From a virus: DNA of 52,368 nt. This document shows positions 18,215 to 25,800 of the stretch, piece after piece. The translations under genes and the position numbers were made by a program. The stretch covers positions 1 to 52,368 of the IMG/VR virus record IMGVR_UViG_3300010401_000336; one strand, 5' to 3'. Position 1 is the stretch's first letter. The number at the start of each line of letters is the position of its first letter. The notes beneath the pieces were generated by a model. That model worked only from the letters and a program-made list of their open reading frames with translations, did no database searches and was not told the DNA's origin.

Positions 18215-18861
18215 ATCTCAGTTCGCAGTCGCTCCGGGCTCAGCCGATGCACGACTCCAGATATCTGAAACACGCCAGAGCCAAGCACGGGCGCCGAGAA
18301 CTTTGCGCCTGGCACCCAATCCTCGGGGATGTCCGTGGCAATCGGGAAGCGGCCCAGATTCGGGGCCACGTTTTCGCTCACCACGTCGAAGCGGCTGGAA
18401 ATTGTTGGGGTCGCCCGGTCGCCAACGCGCGTCGATCCGTCGGGCTGCACATACCAGGACGGGCAGAGCTGGTTCAGCGCCCGGCACGCCGGTCCGTTCT
18501 CGCGTGTGAAGAACACGCCGATCGTTTGATCAGCATCAACCGTGATGGTCTCGCCGCACGCTGAGGCCGCGTCGGTCAGTATGGGGGTCAGCTTGATCCC
18601 GTGCGGGTTGTTGTAAAAGCGCTGGCCGATGATCTTGCGCCAGCCGCCCTTGCCGCCGACGATGCGAAGGGATCCCGTGCCCGAGAAGTCACCGCGACGG
18701 AAGACGGCGCCGACGAGAGTTAGCCCGGCCAGCGCGAGCGTGACCGACGTGTCCGAGAATTCGATCACGTCGTCCAGCGTGGCGTCAGCTGTCCACAGCC
18801 CTCGCGCGGGGATGACCAGCTCGAGTTTCGTGCACCGGGCGCCGTTGATTGAGCAGAACAT
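18202..18861 (-). CDS. Tail hub protein, gpD-like
   Basis: A 219-residue protein likely to be the baseplate hub (gpD/gp27-like). It starts with INGARCTKLELVIPARGLWT and ADATLDD, the opening strands of phage hub domains. It continues with FRRGDFSGTGSLRIVGGKGG and IGQRFYNNPHGIKLTPIL, then DQTIGVFFTRENGPACRALN and SWYVQPDGSTRVGDR, a pattern seen in late-control D-type proteins ('W.v..dG.i.vg.R'). It comes directly after the tape measure and the 190-residue tail protein, the standard place for the hub. ATG overlaps the preceding stop by one base. Confidence 0.6.
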   Translation of the reverse strand: MFCSINGARCTKLELVIPARGLWTADATLDDVIEFSDTSVTLALAGLTLVGAVFRRGDFSGTGSLRIVGGKGGWRKIIGQRFYNNPHGIKLTPILTDAASACGETITVDADQTIGVFFTRENGPACRALNQLCPSWYVQPDGSTRVGDRATPTISSRFDVVSENVAPNLGRFPIATDIPEDWVPGAKFSAPVLGSGVFQISGVVHRLSPERLRTEIWAA

Positions 18862-19433
18862 CAGCCGGTTTCGTTGAAGCGCTGGCGAAGTTTCTCGATT
18901 TCCGCGTCCTGCTTATCCTGGACCGTAGGCTTACCGCCGCTGTTCTGGTTGTTGTTGCTCTGCTCGGGCGTGCTCGTCGCGTTCTTCGCCTTGGCCTGTC
19001 GGTACTCGATGGTCTCGACTGTCACCGACCAGCTCTGCCCACCATCGTCCACAAGCTCGCCGATACTTTCGGTGACCAGCCACCAAACATCGTTCGCGGC
19101 GAGCAGCGGGTGATAGATGTCGAACGGCTTCGGGTTCGCCTTCTCAGCGTCGTAAGAGAGCGCCGGGATGATCTGCTCGTAAAAGGCCCGCTGCTGAGCG
19201 TCCGTCCAGAGCAGGAATTTGATCTTGGGTTTCGCGAGATCCCAGCCGCGGTAGGTGATCGTCTGGCCCTGAGAGCCAGCGCTCTTCTTTACGTCCCAGG
19301 CAAACTTGCGCGCGGCGTCCGTAACCTTCAGGATGATCGCGGGCGTGCTGATCTTGCTGGTGTCAATGCCGGCGATCGTAGCCTTGTCGTAGTTGCTCGG
19401 GTCCGCAATGGGACCAACGGTGAGGACGCCCAT
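18861..19433 (-). CDS. Baseplate/tail protein next to tape measure
   Basis: A 190-residue protein following the tape measure gene with a one-base overlap. Middle section: QTITYRGWDLAKPKIKFLLW, AFYEQIIPALSYDAEKANPK and FDIYHPLLAANDVWWLVTES, then GGQSWSVTVETIEYR and a charged, disordered tail (SNNNQNSGGKPTVQDK). Phage genes at this place encode the adaptor between tube and hub. The 'FDIYHP' and 'W.V..E..EYR' elements fit known small tail proteins that join tube and baseplate. No LysM motif is evident. Function assigned by position and general resemblance. Confidence 0.5.
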   Translation of the reverse strand: MGVLTVGPIADPSNYDKATIAGIDTSKISTPAIILKVTDAARKFAWDVKKSAGSQGQTITYRGWDLAKPKIKFLLWTDAQQRAFYEQIIPALSYDAEKANPKPFDIYHPLLAANDVWWLVTESIGELVDDGGQSWSVTVETIEYRQAKAKNATSTPEQSNNNQNSGGKPTVQDKQDAEIEKLRQRFNETG

Positions 19434-21754
19434 TAGTCACCGGTTCCGGTCTGCAACGCCTGCCGTTCCCACCAGTCGGCCATCATCTGCGGGAACTTGT
19501 CCTCAAGATCCGCGGCCCCGGTGACGCCGTTGATCACTACCGCGCCGGCCTCCATGTGAAGGCTTGGCGCGCCGCCATGACCACGCTTCTCTCCCCGCTT
19601 GTCGGCAAGTCGCGCCGGCTCTGCTTGCGGTAGCGGGCGCGCGTTGTCGTTGCCCGCCAGGTGCGGCAGCTCAAGCCTTCGCGTGTGCTCCAGCTGCGGA
19701 GCAGCCCGGTAGGGGTCGCCGAGCCCAGCATGAGCACCGATGCCAGCGCGAGCCCCGACGCCGATCCCAATCCCGGCTCGAGCGCCAGCCGATGCCCTGA
19801 GCACAGCGTGCTCACGAAGCCCGGCAGAGAGTCCTGCGCCCGCGTGGGCAGACATGTGGGCACCCGCGCCTACCATCGCGCCCGTGGACGCCTTGGCGCC
19901 CGCGTGGATGCCACCGGCGAGGCCCGCGGAAAGATGGCCGCCCATCTTGGCCATGACGCGAGAGGGCGAGTGGATGCCGAACTTCTCTTTGAACTTGCTC
20001 AGCGCCGTCTCGGCCAGGTTGACCACGGTGTCGTACAGCTGTGACGCTGCGTTTTCGATACCCTGAATCAGCCCAGTGACCACGTTCTTGCCGGCATCAA
20101 CAGCGGCTAAGCCAAAGCCGACAATCGCGGTCTCCACGGTCGCGGCGACGGCTAGAAGCGCGAACATGCCTTCCACCAGGCGCAGCCCCCAGCTGACCGT
20201 AAACATGATGGCTGATCCGACCAGTGAGAACGCCGGGCCGAGCGCGATCATCTTGGACACCACGAACCCCGCCGCCTCGCCGACCATGCTCATCCACTCG
20301 GCCAGCTTTTGCGGGCCCGCCTGTTGGTCCTTGCCGAAGGTCGCGCCGAGCTGTCGCATGAGCGGCTTCAACGCGATTGCGATCTGTAGACCGATGATGA
20401 CCAGGCCCTTCAGGGCAACCTTGATGTACGGGATGACCGCTTCGGCTGCCTTGAACAACCCGTCGAATGCGGCGCTCAGAACATCGTGAAGAGCGGCTCC
20501 AGCCGGAGTAGCCTGGTCGACGATCGAGAGAATGCTTTGCAGCGCGTTGAGGAAACCCTCGACGTGCACGTCCTTGAACAGCTTGCCCACGTTGTCGTGG
20601 AACCGTTGCAGCTGAACGTCGAGGTCCATGGCCTGCTTGGCCGCGACTCCACCGAACTTATTGGAGATGACCGCGTTGAGCGCCGCGATCCCCGTCTCCG
20701 CCTTGATCTTACCGCTCTTGAGCTGCGCCTCGACCTGCTTCACGCCGACGCCGGTGCGCCGGGAAATCTCCTCGTAGAGCTTCTGTGTTTGAAGCCCCGT
20801 GCCGACCAGTTGCTTCGGCGACAGCGTGAACTTTCCGGTCTGGATCGCCCGCTCGGTAAGCTTCTGGAGCTTCTCGCCGGCCTCGGGTAGAACGGTCTCG
20901 GCCTGCGCAATGGCGCGCATTGAGTCGGTGAGCAGATCGCCGGATTCCCCAGCCGCAGCCAACTCGCGGGACAGCTGTGCCACCCGCGAGCTACCAATGC
21001 CGGTGACCTTGGTGATGTCGCTGATTGCCGACACCACCCGCTGTGCGGCCTCCTCGCTGCCGAGCATCGCGCTAAGCAGGTCGAGCGTTTTCTCCTTGGC
21101 CTCAACGGCCTCGATGGCCATGTGGGCGCCTTCGATGACAAGCTCACCCAGGCCCTCGGCTAGCTTGACGACGCCGGCGGCGGCGATAACGGCCGCGGCG
21201 GCGACACCAGCGACACCGGCAGCAGCCGCAGGGCTGATCCCGGTGATGTGCTCGAATCCCTCGCCGAGCTCGTAGAACGCCTGCTTGAGGCCGTACACGC
21301 CCCGGAGTGGTGCCCCGAGCGTAGAGGCAAGGTTGAGTAGCCCGTGACCGCCGGCTAGCTCCGCAATCTCCTTCAGTGTGCCCGCCAGCTGGGCTGCCTG
21401 AGGGCCACCACCAACGTGCGCCTGGACGGCCGCCACCGCATGGCCTACCGCCTTGCTCCGCTCTTGCTTCTGATATTCGGCATAGAGCGCCCGGGCGCGC
21501 TGCTTGTCGAGCTGCTCGGCTGACCTGGCCAGTTTCAACTGTTCGGACTTCGCGGCCTTGGTAGCCACGGACTGCCCGCCATGGGCAGCACTGGTCGCCG
21601 CCGGCACCTTGATCGACAGCTTGCCGAGGTCGCCGACCAGTCCCTTGACGCTCTTCAGTTGCGACTCAAGCGCAGACAAGGCAAGCGTTGCCGCCTTGGC
21701 CGGACCGCTCATCTTGTCGATGAGGTTGAGCGTGAAATCGATCGCACTAGGCAT
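19433..21754 (-). CDS. Tail tape measure protein
   Basis: A 773-residue protein that sets tail length and helps DNA passage. It is largely helical, with MPSAIDFTLNLIDKMSGPAK and LSALESQLKSVKGLVGDL at the start, a Gly/Ala-rich hydrophobic centre (SPAAAAGVAGVAAAAVIAAA) and further hydrophobic segments (LKGLVIIGLQIAIAL, AIMFTVSWGLRLVEGMFALL). The diagnostic FGIHSPSRVMAKMGGHLSAG motif lies near residue 600, and a Gly/Ala/His-rich end follows. It lies after the tail assembly chaperones, as in most long-tailed phages. At about 0.15 nm per residue, the tail would be near 115 nm (inference). A strong hairpin terminator precedes its start. Confidence 0.92.
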   Translation of the reverse strand: MPSAIDFTLNLIDKMSGPAKAATLALSALESQLKSVKGLVGDLGKLSIKVPAATSAAHGGQSVATKAAKSEQLKLARSAEQLDKQRARALYAEYQKQERSKAVGHAVAAVQAHVGGGPQAAQLAGTLKEIAELAGGHGLLNLASTLGAPLRGVYGLKQAFYELGEGFEHITGISPAAAAGVAGVAAAAVIAAAGVVKLAEGLGELVIEGAHMAIEAVEAKEKTLDLLSAMLGSEEAAQRVVSAISDITKVTGIGSSRVAQLSRELAAAGESGDLLTDSMRAIAQAETVLPEAGEKLQKLTERAIQTGKFTLSPKQLVGTGLQTQKLYEEISRRTGVGVKQVEAQLKSGKIKAETGIAALNAVISNKFGGVAAKQAMDLDVQLQRFHDNVGKLFKDVHVEGFLNALQSILSIVDQATPAGAALHDVLSAAFDGLFKAAEAVIPYIKVALKGLVIIGLQIAIALKPLMRQLGATFGKDQQAGPQKLAEWMSMVGEAAGFVVSKMIALGPAFSLVGSAIMFTVSWGLRLVEGMFALLAVAATVETAIVGFGLAAVDAGKNVVTGLIQGIENAASQLYDTVVNLAETALSKFKEKFGIHSPSRVMAKMGGHLSAGLAGGIHAGAKASTGAMVGAGAHMSAHAGAGLSAGLREHAVLRASAGARAGIGIGVGARAGIGAHAGLGDPYRAAPQLEHTRRLELPHLAGNDNARPLPQAEPARLADKRGEKRGHGGAPSLHMEAGAVVINGVTGAADLEDKFPQMMADWWERQALQTGTGD

Positions 21755-21762
21755 CAGAAAAC

Positions 21763-21799
21763 ACGAAAAGCCCGCGGCTCGTCTTTGAGCGCGCGGGCT
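21763..21799 (-). terminator. Rho-independent terminator-like hairpin before the tape measure gene
   Basis: On the minus strand the arms AGCCCGCG (21799-21792) and CGCGGGCT (21776-21769) pair perfectly. An inner stem GCTC/GAGC lies around AAAGAC with one bulged C, and TTTTC follows. The stop of the chaperone extension forms its first bases and the tape measure ATG is 9 bases past its T-run. It probably lowers or times tape measure expression relative to tube and sheath. Confidence 0.72.
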
Positions 21800-22306
21800 A
21801 GCCCTTGGTGTTCTGCCGGATAAAGACGTTCACCGCAGTGGCAACCTCGAAGGCTGCCGCATAGGCGGAGTCGTTATCCAACGGAGCCCCGAGGAGTTCC
21901 ATCAGCCCGTACGCAAAGAAGTCGGTGTCGCTTCTTACGCGGGCGTGTATTTTTTTGTTTGAGCTTCGGTGTCGACGCCGGCCAGCTTCAGTACGGCGTC
22001 AAGGCATGTCTGCGTGATCCCGGGAGACTTCTCAAGCCACGACTCGAAGATCGGGCGCGACGGCAGGATGACGCACTGGCAAACGAGCGCCTCGAAGGCT
22101 TTGGCGCGGGTCTTCTCGTCGAAAAGCAGGGCATTGTAGCGGGCGTATTCGCCACGGCTCGGGGAACGAAAGACAGCGACGCCTTTCTTCGTGCGGACCG
22201 CAGTGAACTCGCCGTGCTCGTCTTTGAGCCTCTTCGCCTCGGCTTCGGTGAGTAGCTCGTCAATCCCAACAACCTCGTCAGAGAGGCTGAGCGTACCATC
22301 GGACAT
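21798..22306 (-). CDS. Tail assembly chaperone, -1 frameshifted long form
   Basis: The long product arises by a -1 ribosomal shift at the heptamer A AAA AAA (21956-21950) near the end of the short chaperone. After Lys119 the reading frame changes to IHARVRSDTDFFAYGLMELL, then GAPLDNDSAYAAAFEVATAV and NVFIRQNTKG, stopping at TAG 21800-21798. The product is 169 residues. The downstream frame codes for a well-behaved peptide while the zero frame stops four codons after the slip. This is the standard arrangement of G/GT-type chaperones upstream of the tape measure, which bind tube and tape measure during assembly. The coordinates span the join; the shift is at 21950. Confidence 0.82.
21935..22306 (-). 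CDS. Tail assembly chaperone, short form
   Basis: A 123-residue protein between the tube and tape measure genes. It is mostly helical: LTEAEAKRLKDEHGEFTAVR, TKKGVAVFRSPSRGEYARYN, ALLFDEKTRAKAFEALVCQC, VILPSRPIFESWLEKSPGIT. 'AV.R..SRGEYARY' followed by '(A)LV..CV..P....(F)..(L).(K).PG' is characteristic of phage tail assembly chaperones that read the FRxP-type core of the tube/sheath region. It ends AQTKKYTPA, containing the slippery AAAAAAA. Short and long forms are usually made in a fixed ratio. Confidence 0.8.
   Translation of the reverse strand: MSDGTLSLSDEVVGIDELLTEAEAKRLKDEHGEFTAVRTKKGVAVFRSPSRGEYARYNALLFDEKTRAKAFEALVCQCVILPSRPIFESWLEKSPGITQTCLDAVLKLAGVDTEAQTKKYTPA
21950..21956 (-). promoter_or_regulatory. 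Programmed -1 frameshift slippery heptamer
   Basis: Seven consecutive A on the minus strand read as ACA AAA AAA TAC in frame, that is A_AAA_AAA, the strongest bacterial class of X_XXY_YYZ slip sites. A -1 slip opens a further 50 codons that end just before the tape measure gene. Confidence 0.85.
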
Positions 22307-22332
22307 GCGTTACCCCGTTTCTGTTTGCGAAC

Positions 22333-22803
22333 CTACGGAATATCAGGCGTGAGCGAAACACCGTTCCAGAGGATGCCGCTCGGCATCAGCGTGAGCTTGC
22401 GGACGATAGCGTCGCTCGAGCCCGATGACTGCGAGCCGCTTATCTCCGTGATCGTCGCTTGGACGATCGTGTCCTGGATGACAGCCAGTGGGCTCGCATC
22501 GATGAGCCCGATGCCAGCATCGTACGAGACCACGATGTCCCAGAACTGAGTCATCGCCTGCTCACCGAGCAGCTGCATCACCTGGTCGAACTCGGATTCT
22601 AGGATCGAAAGGTCAGCCTCAAACGTGAAATTACCGAGCGTCTGCCCGAGCGGGAGCGCGCCAGCACCGCGCACGTAGCCGCGGTCGGTCTTCACCGAGT
22701 AGTTGATCTCCGTGCAGCCGAGGGTGATATCGCCGGCTAGGCGGATCTCGATGCTGGACCATGCATGTCGGAATCCGTTCGTAAGCGGATATTGTATAGA
22801 CAA
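22333..22803 (-). CDS. Tail tube protein
   Basis: A 156-residue protein following the sheath gene, the constant position of the tube in contractile phages. Start TTG at 22803 (MSIQYPLTNGFRHAWSSIEI). The core is a beta sandwich: SVKTDRGYVRGAGALPLGQT, FTFEADLSILESEFDQVMQL, then DIVVSYDAGIGLIDASPLAV and IVRKLTLMPSGILWNGV. The 'G..R(G)(A)GA.PLGQT.G...FEA(D)..(I)...F(D)' pattern is typical of tube proteins of Mu- and P2-type tails that polymerise in hexameric rings. It probably lies inside the 492-residue sheath. Confidence 0.75.
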   Translation of the reverse strand: MSIQYPLTNGFRHAWSSIEIRLAGDITLGCTEINYSVKTDRGYVRGAGALPLGQTLGNFTFEADLSILESEFDQVMQLLGEQAMTQFWDIVVSYDAGIGLIDASPLAVIQDTIVQATITEISGSQSSGSSDAIVRKLTLMPSGILWNGVSLTPDIP

Positions 22804-22826
22804 CGGATAAGCCTTTCGCTACGCAA

Positions 22827-24305
22827 TCACGCGGCGATAGAAGCGAAGACCGGGTTGACGAAACTGAACGTGTCCGAAACCACCTTCACGTAACCCAGAG
22901 GGATCACACTCGTAGTCACAGTCAGCGTCTTCGTAACCGAGATGTTGTCCACGCGCGACACCACGCACTGCGCAGCACTCGCGTCCCCGGTATTCACAAC
23001 ACCGGCGTTCAACTTGGTATTGCACCCGCTCTCGATGCCCAGCGCATCACGCTCGAGAATGAACCCGGTCTTGCGGTTCAGCCGCACGTCGGTGGACAGC
23101 AACCGCGTGAAGTAAGCGCGCGAGATCCTGGCCGCCTCGTCCATCACCCGCCCGTACTGGAGCAACGTGAAGTCGCTCGTCGGGTCACACATGATGTTGG
23201 GGTTCGTGATGTAGTAGCCGGTGATCCCCGTGAAGCTGGTCACGGTCATGAACCGGTTTGCGTCGAGCCCGGGGTTCAGCTTCTCGTCGTGGTAGACGGT
23301 ATCGACCGGAACGCCGTTGAGCGGCCCCGTGTTGTTCGTGCCGCCGTAGTTCGGTGAGAGCGCACCGTCAGCAACGGCACCGATGTCACGGCCGATGTTG
23401 CGACGCCCCGCGCGCACGATGGCGAGACCACCGATGCTACGACGGAACTCGACCTTGGTGAGCGCGGAGATGCTCCGGCAAGCGCCGGCCGCGACGGAGA
23501 TGTAGTCGGTCGTGAACGTCCCGTAGTCGGCCGAGATGGCGGCCATCCACTGCGCCTCGGTTTCGCCGCTGTCGGCGATGTCGCGGGCCTCGACGATGAA
23601 GCGCACGAACTTCGTAAGCGAAAGGAATTGGACGACCTCGGCCAGAATCGTGTCGGCCTGCGATTTCGAGCAGGCACCGACCACGTAGCCAAGGCCAAAC
23701 TCGCGCACGTTGATGCGGAGCGCCTCGATCGCAGTGGCCACGTCCGCGGCTGCCCAGGTAGGCGCCGTCGTGGTCGCAGTGTAAGTATCGTCCTCCACAA
23801 CCGAAGCGGCCGTGAAGTTGAAGGTCATCCCGGTGGTGCCCGAAAGCCCCGAGTAGACCCGATTGGCCGGCATCGTGATCGCGCGGCTGGTGGTCAGGCC
23901 GCCGTCAAGAGAAACCGTGAAAGCCGGCTCGGGGTCACTCCCTGCGGTGCCGCTGCTCGTGGGGGTGACGATGATCGAGTAGGCGTCGAATGGCACACCG
24001 GTGATGGTCATCACGCTGGTGCCCGTGCCCGTGTGCACTACCGCACTGGCCGCGCCCGGTGTGCTCGTCGGCACCTTGACGAACAGCGTCGGGATGCCCG
24101 ACTGGATGCACTGCGCGGCGAGGTCGGGTCCGGGGCCGTAGCCGTAGTCGGCGACCAGGTTGTCGCTGCGTCGGTAGGAGTCTTGGACCGTGTTGGCAGT
24201 GCCGCCGGACGAGCAGCCAAAGATGGCCACCGTGCCCGCGGGGGAGGGCGCGACGTTTCCAAGCCCGTTACTCAGAATCGTGGCGTTGAAGGAAGGCGTC
24301 GGCAT
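22827..24305 (-). CDS. Contractile tail sheath protein
   Basis: A 492-residue protein. Start MPTPSFNATILSNGLGNVAP; the middle contains strand-rich insertions (TPTSSGTAGSDPEPAFTVSL). The conserved C-terminal sheath elements include MTVTSFTGITGYYITNPNIM, LLQYGRVMDEAARISRAYFT, LLSTDVRLNRKTGFILERDA and VDNISVTKTLTVTTSVIPLG. Sheath proteins typically have this 'R..(D)(D)(A).R(I)....(Y)....S' helical end with a final handshake strand. The gene lies upstream of the tube gene. It proves that this phage has a contractile (myovirus) tail. Confidence 0.9.
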   Translation of the reverse strand: MPTPSFNATILSNGLGNVAPSPAGTVAIFGCSSGGTANTVQDSYRRSDNLVADYGYGPGPDLAAQCIQSGIPTLFVKVPTSTPGAASAVVHTGTGTSVMTITGVPFDAYSIIVTPTSSGTAGSDPEPAFTVSLDGGLTTSRAITMPANRVYSGLSGTTGMTFNFTAASVVEDDTYTATTTAPTWAAADVATAIEALRINVREFGLGYVVGACSKSQADTILAEVVQFLSLTKFVRFIVEARDIADSGETEAQWMAAISADYGTFTTDYISVAAGACRSISALTKVEFRRSIGGLAIVRAGRRNIGRDIGAVADGALSPNYGGTNNTGPLNGVPVDTVYHDEKLNPGLDANRFMTVTSFTGITGYYITNPNIMCDPTSDFTLLQYGRVMDEAARISRAYFTRLLSTDVRLNRKTGFILERDALGIESGCNTKLNAGVVNTGDASAAQCVVSRVDNISVTKTLTVTTSVIPLGYVKVVSDTFSFVNPVFASIAA

Positions 24306-24306
24306 T

Positions 24307-24921
24307 TCAAGAGTCCTTGGTCACAAGAAAGTTCATCGTGCTCATCACGCCGCCCGTCGGAACTCCGGGCGCAATCGCTTGCACGGTTACGTCCGCAGTA
24401 ACGTCGCCCTGGAGAAGCCAGGTGAAGACGCTCGTGTCGATGCAGCCGCAGGGAAAGTCGATGTCTACGATCGGGATCTGAACGCGGATGCTCATCGTGT
24501 AGGCGAGCCCGCGATTGACGATGAGCGCGTTTACGTCGTGCTTGCCGCCCGTGATCACGAGCACTCGACCGAGCCCGCAAGCGCGATAGAGACTCAGAGC
24601 CGTTTGGTTGATCAGCGCGTTCAGTACATCGTAGTCTGCGGCTAGCTGGTTCTCGCCAAGCGCCCCGCTGCCCTCGGCGCCCCAGATCCAGATGTCACAG
24701 CCGGCCTGGCGCTGCATGTACGAGCGCGGGTTAGCGCCGGTCGTGCTGCCACCCAAGACGGACTGGACGATGTTGCCGTACTCGGGGTCGTTGCGTGGGA
24801 TGAAGACTACGCGGTTAGGCTCGGCGTTTTCATGCTTGAAAACTTCGCCGAACAGAACGCGAGCCGGACACCCGCTGGACCGAAAGTCATCGCGGACGAA
24901 CTTGAAAACGTCCGTGAGCAT
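24307..24921 (-). CDS. Tail terminator/completion-type protein
   Basis: A 204-residue protein between the gpG-like completion gene and the sheath gene. MLTDVFKFVRDDFRSSGCPA is followed by VRVLFGEVFKHENAEPNRVV and RNDPEYGNIVQSVLGG, then SYMQRQAGCDIWIWGAEGSG, DVLNALINQTALSLYRACGL and YTMSIRVQIPIVDIDFPCG. The alpha/beta order (an N-terminal helix, a strand, 'R.....D.WIW', then a long helix with 'L...L..A(L)') fits tail terminator proteins that cap the tube at the neck. Position supports this. Confidence 0.58.
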   Translation of the reverse strand: MLTDVFKFVRDDFRSSGCPARVLFGEVFKHENAEPNRVVFIPRNDPEYGNIVQSVLGGSTTGANPRSYMQRQAGCDIWIWGAEGSGALGENQLAADYDVLNALINQTALSLYRACGLGRVLVITGGKHDVNALIVNRGLAYTMSIRVQIPIVDIDFPCGCIDTSVFTWLLQGDVTADVTVQAIAPGVPTGGVMSTMNFLVTKDS

Positions 24922-24924
24922 CGG

Positions 24925-25320
24925 TCACTTGAGGGCCTTAGCGATCGAGGCTTGAGCGGCATCCGCAATCGGTTTCTCCCAAGCGGGCGGGAGCGCATCG
25001 CCACTTGGGACAAGCGGGCGAGCCGCCATCTTCACCGTGCGGCCCTGGTGAAAGCCGCCGGGCTTGGGGATGCGGACCGAGACGCCTTTGACGCCCGGTA
25101 CTACCTGGGAGCCCGAGCGCATGGCGCCCGACTTCTGTAGGTGGCTGGGCGTGCCATCGGCCTTGGCTGTCCATGGTTGTCCGTCTGGCCCCTTGCCGGA
25201 CTCGTACTCGGCTTGGACGAGGCCATCGACAATCGGCGCTAGATCGGCACTCACCGATTCAGCAGAAAGACTCTCTAGCCCGGCGATCAGCTTCGCCAGC
25301 TCGGCGAAACCGTCGGCCAC
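24925..25320 (-). CDS. Virion morphogenesis / tail completion protein (gpG/S-like)
   Basis: A 131-residue protein. FAELAKLIAGLESLSAESVS is followed by DGLVQAEYESGKGPDGQPWT, KADGTPSHLQKSGAMRSGSQ and a basic end. The motif 'E.(F/Y)..(G)..PDG.(P)W......(L).(K)(S)G.(L/M)..S' is the signature of phage virion morphogenesis proteins (tail_S, Mu gpG) that help finish head-tail joining. It follows the gp36-like gene and precedes the terminator-like gene, the order seen in Mu. Confidence 0.78.
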   Translation of the reverse strand: MADGFAELAKLIAGLESLSAESVSADLAPIVDGLVQAEYESGKGPDGQPWTAKADGTPSHLQKSGAMRSGSQVVPGVKGVSVRIPKPGGFHQGRTVKMAARPLVPSGDALPPAWEKPIADAAQASIAKALK

Positions 25321-25797
25321 TCACGTCCCCCAGTTGTCACCACCTGGAACGAACGGGGACACCGTGCCGTTTCCGGTGAGCTGGCCGTACCCGCGCTGAT
25401 TGTTCGTGAACACATCGGGCTGAAGCGATTCGGGCACAGCCTGGATTACCGTGAGAGCCGCTTGGCCGTTCGCTACACGGACGAGCCAGGCGGTGGCATC
25501 GAGGTAGCCCTGCCGGATGATGGCGTCCGAGCTGCCACCGGCTACGGCCGGGTTGTAGCCCCGGCGTCGCAAGAGGTACCAGGAAGCGATCTGGCAAACC
25601 GCGTCCACCAGTGACGGCGGGTACGGTCGGCTAAGTGGCAGCGAGTACTTGTCGCCCAGGAACGAATCGGCGTAGGCGCTCGCTGTGATGAGCGCCTGAA
25701 CCCAGGTTGACTTGTCGATCGAGGCCAGAGCTGGGCCGGGTAGGCCGAGATTCTGGAAGTCCTCGATCGAGGCGTACTGCGTGCCGGAGAGGGGCAC
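25321..25797 (-). CDS. Head-tail connector, DUF1320/Mu gp36-like
   Basis: A 158-residue protein with SGTQYASIEDFQNLGLPGPA, the core WVQALITASAYADSFLGDKY (alanine-rich helix with D-(S/T)-(F/Y)-L), SLPLSRPYPPSLVDAVCQIA and SWYLLRRRGYNPA. 'L....Y..LPL....P..L......IA.Y.L' is typical of DUF1320/gp36 head-tail adaptors. It lies directly downstream of the capsid gene as in Mu-like heads. It probably forms a ring between portal and tail. Confidence 0.8.
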   Translation of the reverse strand: MPLSGTQYASIEDFQNLGLPGPALASIDKSTWVQALITASAYADSFLGDKYSLPLSRPYPPSLVDAVCQIASWYLLRRRGYNPAVAGGSSDAIIRQGYLDATAWLVRVANGQAALTVIQAVPESLQPDVFTNNQRGYGQLTGNGTVSPFVPGGDNWGT

Positions 25798-25800
25798 GGG

